Source: Trachipleistophora hominis (lineage: Eukaryota > Microsporidia > Pleistophoridae). Taken from it: a DNA stretch of 10,493 nucleotides. Below are positions 1 to 8,907 of the stretch, piece by piece. The translations under genes and the position numbers were made by a program. Positions within the stretch are counted from its first letter, which is position 1. The number at the start of each line of letters is the position of its first letter. The stretch is from the NCBI GenBank assembly GCA_000316135.1, contig JH994100.1, positions 27,267 to 37,759 on the forward strand, given 5' to 3'. The notes below the pieces were generated by a model, which saw only the letters and a program-made list of their open reading frames with translations, was not told where the DNA came from and did no database searches.

Positions 1-11
1 TTAATTTAAAT

Positions 12-40
12 GCATGGTTTCCACATACATGGAAATATGC
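12..40. repeat. Imperfect hairpin
   Basis: The arms TTTCCA (18-23) and TGGAAA (30-35) pair perfectly around a 6-nt loop. After a small asymmetric bulge, GCAT (12-15) pairs with ATGC (37-40). This is a modest stem that could occur by chance; no function is assigned. Confidence 0.35.
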
Positions 41-233
41 TTAGATTTATTTAGTTTGCTTTTTTTACACAAATTATTTATGAACCACATTTCATGTTTA
101 TATCACCATATACTTGCCAATCAATAAAACGCCAAAACTAATTTCAAGTTCTAATTGTTACTTAAAGAGGATATTTTATTTAATGTTGAAACGAGGAAAT
201 AATATTCTAACAAATATTAGTAACTTTTAAATA

Positions 234-272
234 AACCAGAACTATAACAAACTAAAAGTAGATATTCTGGTT
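234..272. repeat. 8-bp inverted repeat
   Basis: AACCAGAA (234-241) pairs with TTCTGGTT (265-272) across a 23-nt loop. It lies downstream of the stop of the LRR-like gene and could form a 3' structure if transcription runs that far. Chance occurrence is quite possible. Confidence 0.3.
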
Positions 273-373
273 CAAATATTAATTGCTGCGCACCCTCTAA
301 AATACTTTTATCATAAAGAAGATTTTTTTGACTAAACATAGTATAACTAATCCCTGATTGTTGCAACTTTAAC

Positions 374-379
374 TTTATT
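374..379 (-). terminator. AATAAA poly(A) signal overlapping the stop codon
   Basis: On the minus strand the bases read AATAAA, and the TAA stop (377-375) lies inside the hexamer. If used, cleavage would fall shortly after the stop and give a very short 3' UTR. A second minus-strand AATAAA is at 175-180, about 195 nt further downstream, and is an alternative. Confidence 0.4.
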
Positions 380-3300
380 TAATTCGATATGTCATCTTAT
401 CAATGTTTATTACCTCATCTACTGTCTCAAGAATCAGTTCATCCAGATTGTCAAAATTAATAAAATTTCTAAGGATGTCAAATACCTTATAATACTGTCT
501 TTTCATTGGATTAGTATCAATATAAATTGGCGACGAGTAAGATAAAGTATCTAGGTTTAGAATCAGTTTTTTAACGGTTATCATCCCAACGATGCTTTCC
601 GGGATCGGTATATCAACCCACAAAGACCAAACAATTTTTAAAGTCAGCAGATTGACTGGTAAACAATCAAAAACACCAGTATTTATAAGCATTCTACCAG
701 TTAATACCAGATGTTTTATATTTTTGTTTTCCTCCAATCCTTTCAATGAAAAATGCACAGGATTGGCTTTATCCGCATTTGTTACCGAACAGCTATTTGT
801 TTCAGTTACTCCAAGTATCTCAAGTTGACTTGGTAAATTTTCTAATATTTTATCGTTAAAATAATTATAATCCGTTACAAGTGTTCTTAAGCTATGAAAG
901 TCTTCTAATAGTGCAATGTTCTTGTCGTCTAAGCACCAACCAACCAAAGTTAAACTTATTAAATTACGCCGTCGGCCGCAGTCAAGCGATTCACGTAACA
1001 GCACATTCGTTATTGCATTTATTATTTTAACTTGATCTTTTATAGATTCACTCTTCGTCCTACGCGCGTACCTTGCGACGGCATCTTTATAAAAAGCATC
1101 ATTTTTAAGAAAGTCGTTTATATCGGTTAATATTGTGGAGATAGAGTCGAAGACGTTCAATCGTTCTGAGTAATCTAAGCTATGAATTGTTAAATTTTGT
1201 ACGTTGACACATTTCGATAGTAAATACTGTAGGTTTGCACTATTTAGGTTGTAGGATATTTCCAATTTACGAACATATTCAAGTGAAGGAAAGCGAATTA
1301 TCGTCGAGGTACTCCTTTCTATGTTAGGTTTTATCACAAGAGTGTCCAGTCTTGTGGTTTCTGAAAGATCAAATTTTCCAGTACAGCGTACAATGTTAGC
1401 CTCACGGCAATTTTTGTTGAAAATTAGCTTATTACCGTTTAATATTTTTACTTGCTGGATTACGACAACTTTCATTTGATTTGGTAACCTCATTTTACCT
1501 TCTATCGTAATTTTTCGAAGTACAAGAGTATCAACTATAGAAGAAACTTCTAATAGCATTTTCAAAGAACCAAACGGTATATCTTCTAAAATTATTTTTT
1601 TCAAATTAACAGATTGGCTAAAGTCGACATGAACATTGGAATAGTTCAAATCTAGGCATTTGCACCCTTTTCCCAATATTAACCTGTAGCCTGTAGATGT
1701 GCTTACGTGTTTTAGCTGAACAATCTCCATGTTATCTGGAAGCCTAACATCACGTTCAAAACGAAAATACTGAAGCACCAGTGCATATCCATCATCCGTA
1801 TTTTGCAATTTTCTGAGTTTGAGTGTATGAAGTTCGTTAAGTCTTATAAGATTAAGACCTGCGACACCCCGCATATCAATATCTCCATGTGTTTTAAGAA
1901 CAGTAAGGTACGATATATTTTTGTTGATTTTGATCGTCGAATTTTTTCCAATTTTTACATCATTTAAAATAATAGTATCAAGACCTTCTGTGAACGCCGT
2001 ATCTTTGTTGATTTCCATCCTAGACATGTTAATATAAGTTAAATAATTATATAATTGTGAATCATAGCTTGGCATGGGCGCTTCTGTTAGTGTCAGTGCC
2101 ACAAGTTTTTCTACATGTGATGCGTCAATATTAACGTTACTACTACTTTCTATTCGTATACTCTCCAAATTTTCATTGAGTATCAACGTTGAATGTTTCC
2201 ATGCACGAACATTCAACAAAGAGACAAAGTTAACATTCCTCTTGATTCTATGGGCACCGCTCAATCGCAGATCCTTTAATTCAAGTTTGCTTAAATTTTC
2301 TGGACAACTACTGATTAAACAACAACGAATACTAGATGACATCTCCACTGAATCCTTGGCTGTAACACCCCGTATGATGCTTGTAACATTGATTGGAGGA
2401 TGCGATTTCTCGATAATTATATCTTTACAACCACTATTAAACACGATAGAGATGTTGCCGCTTCTAGCTTTATAAACGGACCCGAAATATAATTTTTTAG
2501 TGTTTGAATTAAATATAATATCCTCATTTATGATAATATCCTTGGCTACGAGCTCTTCAGCTGGAACGGACAGAATATGTGGGTTATTCACAGTATCAAG
2601 ATCTCGTAGTTCCAATTTCTTGAGTGATGAAATATTGTGAAGGTTGATTGGCCCATCAAATCGTGCCAAAGTTAGATTATTGCACATCTTTCCGGTAAAT
2701 GACAGATAATTACGTACTTTAAAATCAGAAAACTCTGCATTATTTATGTTAGCACCTATGATTAGCGATGTATCAAATACCATGTTTCTCATGATGATAT
2801 TGTAGACATTTTTTGAGCATAGAGAGATGTTAATATAGCCCCGGTATTCTCTTAAAGTAATTACTGGTGAGTCCGCTTCAGAAATACATGGAAGTTGGAA
2901 TATTCCCCTGCATTGAGTTGCAGTAAATGTTTGAAAGGCATCCTCAATTATTAAAAGACTACCGCACGAAATTTTTACGTTTTTAAGTTCGATATGCTTT
3001 ACACCAAACCCGAAACGAATTTTTCCATCTAGTCTAAAATCTCTTATGACTATACGATCGATAGTCCGGGCATCGGATTTGGTCACGTGAAATGTTTGAT
3101 GTTTTATACCGTATGCATCTTTCCGTTCAAACATAATTTTTGAGAAACACGGCCAGTCCTGGAAGAAAAGTGTGCCGAAGCAGTTCCTGAGACAAATATT
3201 TCGTATACTATCGCATAGTTTGAGATGTAGCCCATCCTCTGAATAAATATGGCGCTTATTAATATTCGTCATGTTAACATTCAAGGTCGTTGTCGTTAAT

Positions 3301-4943
3301 AAATCAGCATTAGATAGCAGTAATTCTAGTACATCTCCTTCGTCTGTTCTTTGTAATTGGCAAGTACCTGAGTTAAGACGAACTATAAATGACTCGTGTT
3401 GCGAAATGTCAGAGATTCGTATTAGTCCTGTAAATTCTATTAGTTCTGCTTTTATTACATTTTTACGCAATACTATCGTATTCTCATTCGACACTTTCAC
3501 GTTTTCTAAAACCATATTCATTATATCATAGCTTATATCACACCCAGTGCCCTCAAATACAACGTTTATCATATGCAACTTCTCAATCATACCATTTTCA
3601 TTTTTCCTTAGTTCAAATGACCAGCTGGAATCAAATTTAACACAAAAATTTTTTGTAACACCGGGAATGTAAACATTACCATTGATACCTTTTAGACTTA
3701 TCAATTGGTAGTCTTTTCCTATTTTCAGTTCGACTTTTTCTGCTATGGTAACTTTTTCAAAGAATAGTTCTTCCAGTCCGTTAGGTAAAACCAGATCATT
3801 TCTAATCTCAGAATCAGCAATCCACAGTTTTTTCAAATTAGCCGGTAGAATAACATTTTGTTCAAAAACACAATTATCAAAATGTATCAAATATATTGCA
3901 GTGGAAGGTAAATTAAGGTTTACATTGGCGAAAATTCCTTGAAACCAAAATGTGCATTTTTCAATGGAGTAAAGTCTTAGAAACTTGCATCCGATCACTT
4001 CGTTAATCGTTTTCACGAGAACTTGACGTAAGCGATTTTCGTGATTGTACTTTCTTCTGTTGTTGTAGAAAAAATCAGAAAAATCTACTTCTATGTTAAA
4101 TCCACGTTCAACTACCGACTTTTTATACTTCTTGTACAAGTTCTCATAATTGTTAATTAAAAAATACCCGCTCATTACCATAAATTGCCTTAAAAGCAAG
4201 CTATCTAAATTACGTATGCTCACGTACACAGGTAATCGTTCTTTAGTGCCACCATCTTTAGACATGAATGCCACCTTGTTCTGGTCGTCCATCACTGCTA
4301 CGTAAGTAAGATCATTTATCTCAAACATAGCATTTGTCAGATTCATCTCAAAGCAACTGTCATATACATTATCACCCTTTCGGTCGTGCAATGTTTCCTC
4401 TTTATCATCTATCGCTCTAAGCCGCGACAATAATTTCGGGTCATCCATCAACTTCTGTGCAAAAAAGTATAGGAATAATGAACTATTGTCAATAAATAAG
4501 ATAAGATGCCTGATTATGCTATAAAATTCAATATCTGAATAGAATACTTTATCTTGTGATATTGGACACACAACTTTCATAAATAAACGTTTGGTTACTG
4601 GAATCCGAATAAGATAATAGCTGTATTTCGCAGAATCAGCAGGTTTTTCTGATCCAGTAGACACCATTGTATCAACAAAATCGTTAACTGTAAATTTCTC
4701 ATCTCTACTTTCAAAAACGCCTAAAGGATCGGTTTGTGTATCATATTCAACCATTTCAAAATATGATAAACTGTCTATTGGCTCTTTGGAGATATGAGAA
4801 ATATTACCAAATACTTTTCCAAGTTGAACTTCACCGAGATTATCACATACTAACATGCTATTGTCTGTGCTATTGTTATCATTCGTAAACCATAAAATGT
4901 ATCTGGCCAGGATGTTTGCTTTTTTAAACCAGGAATATTCCAT
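375..4943 (-). CDS. Giant leucine-rich-repeat-like solenoid protein (1522 aa), function unknown
   Basis: Seen: one uninterrupted frame of 1522 codons in the standard code. The ATG is the first in frame after an upstream in-frame TAA. Residues 1-315 match nothing I recognise; 141-166 is hydrophobic but interrupted by Asp152, so I do not call a membrane segment, and there is no clear signal peptide. Residues ~318-1217 are a beta-rich solenoid with repeated LxLxxVxI-type strands every ~21 residues, grouped into ~85-residue super-repeats. Residues 1262-1326 look helical and basic (RYARR at 1291, GRRR at 1323). Residues ~1222-1260 and 1328-1510 look like more classical LRRs (for example LISLTLVGWCLDD at 1328). 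Known: LRR solenoids are usually protein-binding scaffolds. Inferred: an intracellular or secreted binding scaffold; partner unknown. No catalytic motif is visible. The repeats are too divergent for recent tandem duplication. Reality of the gene: near certain; LRR-like fold: fairly likely. Confidence 0.93.
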   Translation of the reverse strand: MEYSWFKKANILARYILWFTNDNNSTDNSMLVCDNLGEVQLGKVFGNISHISKEPIDSLSYFEMVEYDTQTDPLGVFESRDEKFTVNDFVDTMVSTGSEKPADSAKYSYYLIRIPVTKRLFMKVVCPISQDKVFYSDIEFYSIIRHLILFIDNSSLFLYFFAQKLMDDPKLLSRLRAIDDKEETLHDRKGDNVYDSCFEMNLTNAMFEINDLTYVAVMDDQNKVAFMSKDGGTKERLPVYVSIRNLDSLLLRQFMVMSGYFLINNYENLYKKYKKSVVERGFNIEVDFSDFFYNNRRKYNHENRLRQVLVKTINEVIGCKFLRLYSIEKCTFWFQGIFANVNLNLPSTAIYLIHFDNCVFEQNVILPANLKKLWIADSEIRNDLVLPNGLEELFFEKVTIAEKVELKIGKDYQLISLKGINGNVYIPGVTKNFCVKFDSSWSFELRKNENGMIEKLHMINVVFEGTGCDISYDIMNMVLENVKVSNENTIVLRKNVIKAELIEFTGLIRISDISQHESFIVRLNSGTCQLQRTDEGDVLELLLSNADLLTTTTLNVNMTNINKRHIYSEDGLHLKLCDSIRNICLRNCFGTLFFQDWPCFSKIMFERKDAYGIKHQTFHVTKSDARTIDRIVIRDFRLDGKIRFGFGVKHIELKNVKISCGSLLIIEDAFQTFTATQCRGIFQLPCISEADSPVITLREYRGYINISLCSKNVYNIIMRNMVFDTSLIIGANINNAEFSDFKVRNYLSFTGKMCNNLTLARFDGPINLHNISSLKKLELRDLDTVNNPHILSVPAEELVAKDIIINEDIIFNSNTKKLYFGSVYKARSGNISIVFNSGCKDIIIEKSHPPINVTSIIRGVTAKDSVEMSSSIRCCLISSCPENLSKLELKDLRLSGAHRIKRNVNFVSLLNVRAWKHSTLILNENLESIRIESSSNVNIDASHVEKLVALTLTEAPMPSYDSQLYNYLTYINMSRMEINKDTAFTEGLDTIILNDVKIGKNSTIKINKNISYLTVLKTHGDIDMRGVAGLNLIRLNELHTLKLRKLQNTDDGYALVLQYFRFERDVRLPDNMEIVQLKHVSTSTGYRLILGKGCKCLDLNYSNVHVDFSQSVNLKKIILEDIPFGSLKMLLEVSSIVDTLVLRKITIEGKMRLPNQMKVVVIQQVKILNGNKLIFNKNCREANIVRCTGKFDLSETTRLDTLVIKPNIERSTSTIIRFPSLEYVRKLEISYNLNSANLQYLLSKCVNVQNLTIHSLDYSERLNVFDSISTILTDINDFLKNDAFYKDAVARYARRTKSESIKDQVKIINAITNVLLRESLDCGRRRNLISLTLVGWCLDDKNIALLEDFHSLRTLVTDYNYFNDKILENLPSQLEILGVTETNSCSVTNADKANPVHFSLKGLEENKNIKHLVLTGRMLINTGVFDCLPVNLLTLKIVWSLWVDIPIPESIVGMITVKKLILNLDTLSYSSPIYIDTNPMKRQYYKVFDILRNFINFDNLDELILETVDEVINIDKMTYRIK
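1329..3782 (-). repeat. Coding super-repeat: about ten diverged ~85-residue units
   Basis: Aligning the protein to itself by eye gives unit starts near residues 388, 472, ~548, 646, 731, 815, 902, 986, 1069 and 1154. Spacing is 83-87, except that the poorly aligned third unit makes its neighbours about 76 and 98. The first ~52 residues of a unit share a pattern: hydrophobic x-x-hydrophobic x-L-x-x-V-x-I, then L-x-I, then often a C or N before another hydrophobic strand, then G-x-I-x-L, then L-x-x-L-x-L. Example anchors are LEELFFEKVTI (390), VKHIELKNVKI (648), LDTIILNDVKI (988) and MKVVVIQQVKI (1157). Each unit carries four strand-turn coils, so about forty coils in all. The last unit is partial. 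No nucleotide-level repeat is obvious, so the units are old. Confidence 0.75.
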
Positions 4944-4961
4944 AGAGTATATTTTGTTTTT

Positions 4962-4970
4962 CTTTTTATA
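4962..4970 (-). promoter_or_regulatory. TATA-like box of the giant LRR-like gene
   Basis: On the minus strand this reads TATAAAAAG. TATAAA ends 21 nt before the ATG at 4943. The position suits a gene with a very short 5' leader, as is common in microsporidia. TATA-like strings are frequent in AT-rich DNA; the support here is the almost equal spacing at the other gene. Confidence 0.5.
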
Positions 4971-4996
4971 CTTTTATTTTTTCCTTAATTTAATTG

Positions 4997-5007
4997 AAAT
5001 TGACATC
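4997..5007. promoter_or_regulatory. First copy of the 11-mer AAATTGACATC
   Basis: An identical 11-mer occurs at 5327-5337, exactly 330 bp away. Read toward the LRR-like gene it is GATGTCAATTT, beginning 54 nt before the ATG. It is a possible binding site; the repetition is the only evidence. Confidence 0.25.
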
Positions 5008-5203
5008 TTCCCGAAAAACACATCTTTAAGAAAATTATTCTGCATAGCAGCCAATTGTGACGCTTTTTTATGATATTTGCTTTAACAGGCAAAAAATTTC
5101 AATAAAATACAAGTTTAAGAATGAATATGGTATATGATGAAAGAATATAAAGGTTATTGTACGACAAAACCGCTTCGTGCTTGTTCTTGGTTAAATGTCA
5201 TAT

Positions 5204-5229
5204 TTTCTAGTTAATTATATAACTAGAAA
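5204..5229. repeat. 10-bp hairpin, arms TTTCTAGTTA / TAACTAGAAA
   Basis: The arms at 5204-5213 and 5220-5229 pair perfectly around a 6-nt loop ATTATA. One such stem is roughly what chance would give in about 4 kb of this composition, so alone it proves little. Its arm differs from that of the hairpin at 6224-6245 by a single base with the matching change in the other arm. Confidence 0.4.
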
Positions 5230-5305
5230 CATTTTAAGTGACGTTAGAAAGCTGTTAACACGTTTACTTTTGAAAATCACAAGAAAGGAGTTGAGAAACA
5301 AATCG

Positions 5306-5338
5306 TGATGTCATGTAATCTGTCTAAAATTGACATCA
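5306..5338. repeat. Inverted repeat TGATGTCA / TGACATCA
   Basis: TGATGTCA (5306-5313) and TGACATCA (5331-5338) are perfect inverse copies with a 17-nt spacer. A G-T wobble and a C-G pair extend the stem outward. The octamer is one base from the CRE site TGACGTCA bound by bZIP factors. The right arm contains the second copy of the AAATTGACATC 11-mer. It could be a paired factor site or a hairpin; neither is shown. Confidence 0.3.
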
Positions 5339-6223
5339 TGGCTTATTGATGGTGAATAATGAATTGTATCTCATGTTCACTTGAATACTAAAATAACATA
5401 TTTAGTATAAACTGTGATATGAAGTTATTCAATAACAACAATTAAATATGATGCTAATCATCACTTAACATATTACCATAGTGAACTTACCTTATATTAC
5501 AAGCAAAAATCATGGTTATAACATTCCAATTACACGATCTGAAAGATGAGAGAAATACATTGGTTGATTTATAGAATCAAGATAGCGTTTTGCATGAAGT
5601 ACTATTTCGATTTCTGATTTTATGTAGTTCTGTGTATAAAATGTTGTGATGGTAGAGATCTATGTTTCTTATCAAAAATCATTTCAAGCATCACTAGAAA
5701 AAATGCTATTAAATAAAATATTTGCTATAATGGAGAATTACACTATGTAAATTTTTTTAACCTACAGTTCGACGAATCAAATAGTATTTTAAATCTTTTT
5801 TTATTTATACTTCTTTAAATCAATATGTGTGATGATGTTGATGTTATGTATCAATTTTTTTAACTTAAGGCCACTTAACAAAAGATAAATGGTATAAATG
5901 TAAACGAATGTTTTACAATCCATAAAATAACGTTTGAAATCAGCTATAAAAGTCAGTTACCGCGCCAATTATTACCTCGTATTCAATCATATCATGATTC
6001 GGTAAATTTCTAAAATATTAGAGTGGAGTTCGGAGTTAAATGCTTTCTAAATGTTAAATATGAGATCAAAGTTTTAAAATTAGAATATTGTTAAAGCAGT
6101 GACCTGTTGATTCTTAACGTAAATTTGTTAAATATTATTCTTAGAAAATGACATTATCAAAAAATATACATGCGATAATTATTCACGAAACACAACTATT
6201 TGAACAACGTCATACTTCTGGTA

Positions 6224-6245
6224 TTTGTAGTTATTAAACTACAAA
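6224..6245. repeat. 9-bp hairpin, arms TTTGTAGTT / AACTACAAA
   Basis: The arms at 6224-6232 and 6237-6245 pair perfectly around a 4-nt loop ATTA. The tight loop makes it a plausible folded structure in RNA or single-stranded DNA. It resembles the hairpin at 5204-5229. No gene lies beside it, so a terminator role for a known transcript is not supported. Confidence 0.4.
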
Positions 6246-6541
6246 CTTATCTAAATGTGATAATATTGAAATCATACATTCAAAGTTATCGTTTACGTAG
6301 TAATCATTTTTTAATGCCCAAAGATTTTACAGCATAAGATATTTAAACACAAAAGCAATAATATAACAAAAATACAAAATTTAATAATAACTTGCAAGTT
6401 CTTACTTAATTGATAATGAAATAAAATATATGACGTTAATAGATACAATGTCAACGAGTAATTAAAAAGTTTATAAAAGTCATGCTGGCCATGTAATCCG
6501 TCATTACAGGGTCAGAATGCCTTTTTTATATCAAGACCGTG

Positions 6542-6838
6542 ATGAGGTATTTTTTGTCTGTTAAAAAATATTTTTGCTCATTTTCACTGTCCTTATCATA
6601 CTTAGATACACTCCTGATATGTGATACATTAATGACTTTAAAATTTATAGGTCAAATCGATCATAATTTTTATCACACAGCTTTTTTATGTTTCATTACA
6701 TACATAAGTATCGATAATTTCTGCCATTTTAGCAAAGAAAGTAAAAATAGATACCAGCTGTATCTGCATATTTCTTTCAGATGTTACATCGAGTGGAGCT
6801 CCTCCATAAAGCCTCTCGTACCACAGCTTTTCATGTGA
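6542..6838 (+). other. Doubtful small open frame or gene relic (98 codons from ATG)
   Basis: The frame is open from 6497 to a TGA at 6836-6838, with ATG at 6542. The product is rich in F, L, Y, S, I and C, as expected of random T-rich sequence, and shows no motif or known family. The patch is less AT-rich than its surroundings around 6480-6540 and 6780-6900. A ~28-codon stretch in another plus frame (from about 6468) looks protein-like (SHAGHVIRHY, PFLYQDRDEV) before it hits a stop. An overlapping 64-codon frame (6781-6975) adds to the impression of decayed coding DNA. I cannot tell a relic from chance and do not call a gene. Confidence 0.15.
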
Positions 6839-7751
6839 TTTTGAATATGTGTTATCACAGATACATTACGACATCTTTCTTAAGCGCTAACGATCTGATC
6901 ATAAATTATCTAAGAAATTTCTTTTTTTCAATGTCATTATCAAAAGTACTTTTAACCGCGCCTCTGTCCCAATAAATGTTGTTTAGAACAACGTTTTTAT
7001 TTCTAGAGGTTAATCAAATAGAAGTACATACTCTGTATCATAATATAGTGATCATCATCAACATTATCATCCTGATATGAATAGAAAAAAAACGCCAGGC
7101 TGATTTGTCAGTTCGAGAAAAAAATAAAAATTTTGTTTCATGTTTTAACGATAAATAAAAAGTTATATATTATTATGCAGTTAATATGTTCTAAAACACG
7201 TTAAACAATCATTTATGATCGATATTTAGATAAATCATTGACGCCGGTAGGCAATTAATTTTTTAAGCGCTTCTCCAAAATATTGATCTAAGGAAAATGA
7301 ATAAAAATGATAAAAATTTAGGAAAGTTAAAGATATATTGCCAAATCATATTAGTTATAACATTCTATTTCATAAACGAAATAACGCAGTTAGTAATTTT
7401 ATGAAAAGAAGCAACTAAGTCTTATTAAACAAAAATAAAAATAAATCGATTAGTTTTATCGCAAGCATTTACCGAAAGAACTTTTATAAATCTTTTCTTG
7501 CTTGTTCAATATTTACGCTGTCATATATTTTCAATGTTTACTCTTTTTACGTACAACACTAAGTTTTTATGCATTTTTGTTATGTAGGTAACTGAAACGT
7601 ATATTGTTAAAGTATAATAATTTTATTAGTGAACAAAATGATTATAAGCATCGACTATAACTTTTTAAGTACGTATTCCTTTATTGATAAGGAGAAATCG
7701 TAAAAAGTTGTTAACAATCAATTTTTAAAACCGTTATTTCACGGTGTGAAC

Positions 7752-7768
7752 TTTATGTATTACATAAA
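7752..7768. repeat. Near-perfect short palindrome
   Basis: TTTATGTA and TACATAAA flank a single central T. A similar kind of palindrome, TATGTAAA-CA-TTTACATA, lies at 7960-7977. Both are pure AT apart from one G/C pair per arm and are consistent with chance. Confidence 0.2.
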
Positions 7769-8769
7769 AAACAGAAAATTAATATATTTCGTTTTCAATA
7801 GAAGTTATTTTTTATTTGATATAGTATCTATTTACTATGACATATAGAACAAGGGATGATATTTGATATGATTGACATGTGATATATGTCTTTCCTTTTT
7901 GGAGAAATCTCACAGCATGTTTTTTATCAACATTCAACTCAAGTAGTGTCTTATGTTAATATGTAAACATTTACATACAGAATAGCGTAATATAATTGAA
8001 AGTAGTACATTAACTTTTATGTTACCAGAAAAGTTAAATGCTTTTTTGAAAAAATTATTTCTAAAATAACAGCGTTATTGATTTATTTGATAAATATGTA
8101 AATATTAGCAAATATTTTTCGAATAACAAGTTTAATCACGAACACACACATAGTATACACCGAGTCCTTTGACTGTAAAAATTATATTTTGGATTATAGT
8201 TTAACTAAATCTGTTTTTGTATGCAATTGAATAAAATAAACTTGGTAGGTATAAAAAATTTAAATAACTATGAAAATGTAAATATTTGTATCGTAAAAGT
8301 AGCAAAACATTTTCTTATTGCGATTAGGTAGTTAAAGCTCGAAATTTACTCGCTTATCAATTAATAGTATTTGATACAAAAAGATTTATTGATTTTATGA
8401 CATTTTAAAGAGAGAAATGTCGATGATTAATCGATGTATACTACGTTGCAGTTAACAAATTGTACCATAAAATTTCTACCGGACAATGAGATATTATTAC
8501 TATGTATAAATTTACTTTCAAACAAGCTTTCTATACATATTAGGTGATTCGCAACGTATTTCGATGTTCAATATGAATAAAACATATATTACATCATTTC
8601 ACTTAAAATCAACGATAACGTGAACAATGCAAAAAATATCGGCAAGAAAATAGGTTTAGTAAAGGTAATATAGTCAACTATCTGTTTTTTTTAAAAAAAA
8701 GTTAGTTTAATTATCTGCTTACAACATATCATCTAACCAAACACGCACCAGATATCTGTTAAGAAGGAA

Positions 8770-8792
8770 AAAATGAGGCATATTCTCATTTT
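8770..8792. repeat. 8-bp inverted repeat upstream of the 472-codon gene
   Basis: AAAATGAG (8770-8777) pairs with CTCATTTT (8785-8792) around the 7-nt loop GCATATT, about 136 nt before the ATG at 8929. It could be an upstream regulatory palindrome; chance is a fair alternative. Confidence 0.25.
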
Positions 8793-8900
8793 GCACCATT
8801 TGCCAACACGATTCATCTAATATTACAAAAATTCATTAAATGTCATACATCATCCACTTTCTTTTTAAAAATCTTACCATATATATTAATCAGTTTAAAA

Positions 8901-8906
8901 TATAAA
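8901..8906 (+). promoter_or_regulatory. TATA-like box of the cysteine-rich gene
   Basis: TATAAA ends 22 nt before the ATG at 8929, against 21 nt at the divergent gene. This supports 8929 rather than 8992 as the start codon. The local sequence is AT-rich, so the hexamer alone is weak evidence. Confidence 0.45.
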
Positions 8907-8907
8907 G

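Larger units (their letters stand above)
1..374. other. 3' flank of the LRR-like gene, no gene seen
   Basis: AT-rich sequence with no open frame of note on either strand and no recognisable RNA gene. It holds an imperfect hairpin at 12-40, an 8-bp inverted repeat at 234-272, and a candidate minus-strand AATAAA at 175-180. The next gene to the left, if any, starts outside the window. Confidence 0.7.

Noticed and set aside
236..290. GGTTCAAAT resembling a tRNA T-loop near 269-277
   Set aside because: The flanking bases do not form a T stem, and no acceptor or anticodon arms can be drawn.
592..3942. Plus-strand open frames of 65-133 codons at 592-828, 2074-2475, 3271-3531 and 3745-3942
   Set aside because: They lie antisense to the 1522-codon gene and look like low-complexity shadows of its codon pattern, with no motifs of their own.
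5010..5012. CCC/GGG promoter signal described in microsporidia, upstream of the LRR-like gene
   Set aside because: It is about 66 nt from the ATG, whereas the known signal lies very close to the start codon.
4855..5073. 72-codon plus-strand frame across the start of the LRR-like gene
   Set aside because: It overlaps the real start and promoter antisense; the product is poly-aromatic filler from T-rich DNA.
6781..6975. 64-codon plus-strand frame as a gene
   Set aside because: It overlaps the other doubtful frame, has no recognisable motif or promoter, and is better treated as part of a possible relic.
5821..7090. GATGATGTTGATG near 5831 and an inverted near-copy near 7052-7070 as transposon terminal repeats
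   Set aside because: The match is simple GAT/ATG-rich sequence, fails outside about 13 bases, and encloses no transposase.
8100..8117. AAATATT/AATATTT inverted repeat and similar pure-AT palindromes
   Set aside because: Pure A/T stems of this length are common by chance here.
5191..8847. Shared 12-mer TTAAATGTCATA at 5191-5202 and 8836-8847
   Set aside because: Several matches of this length are expected by chance in about 4 kb of this composition.
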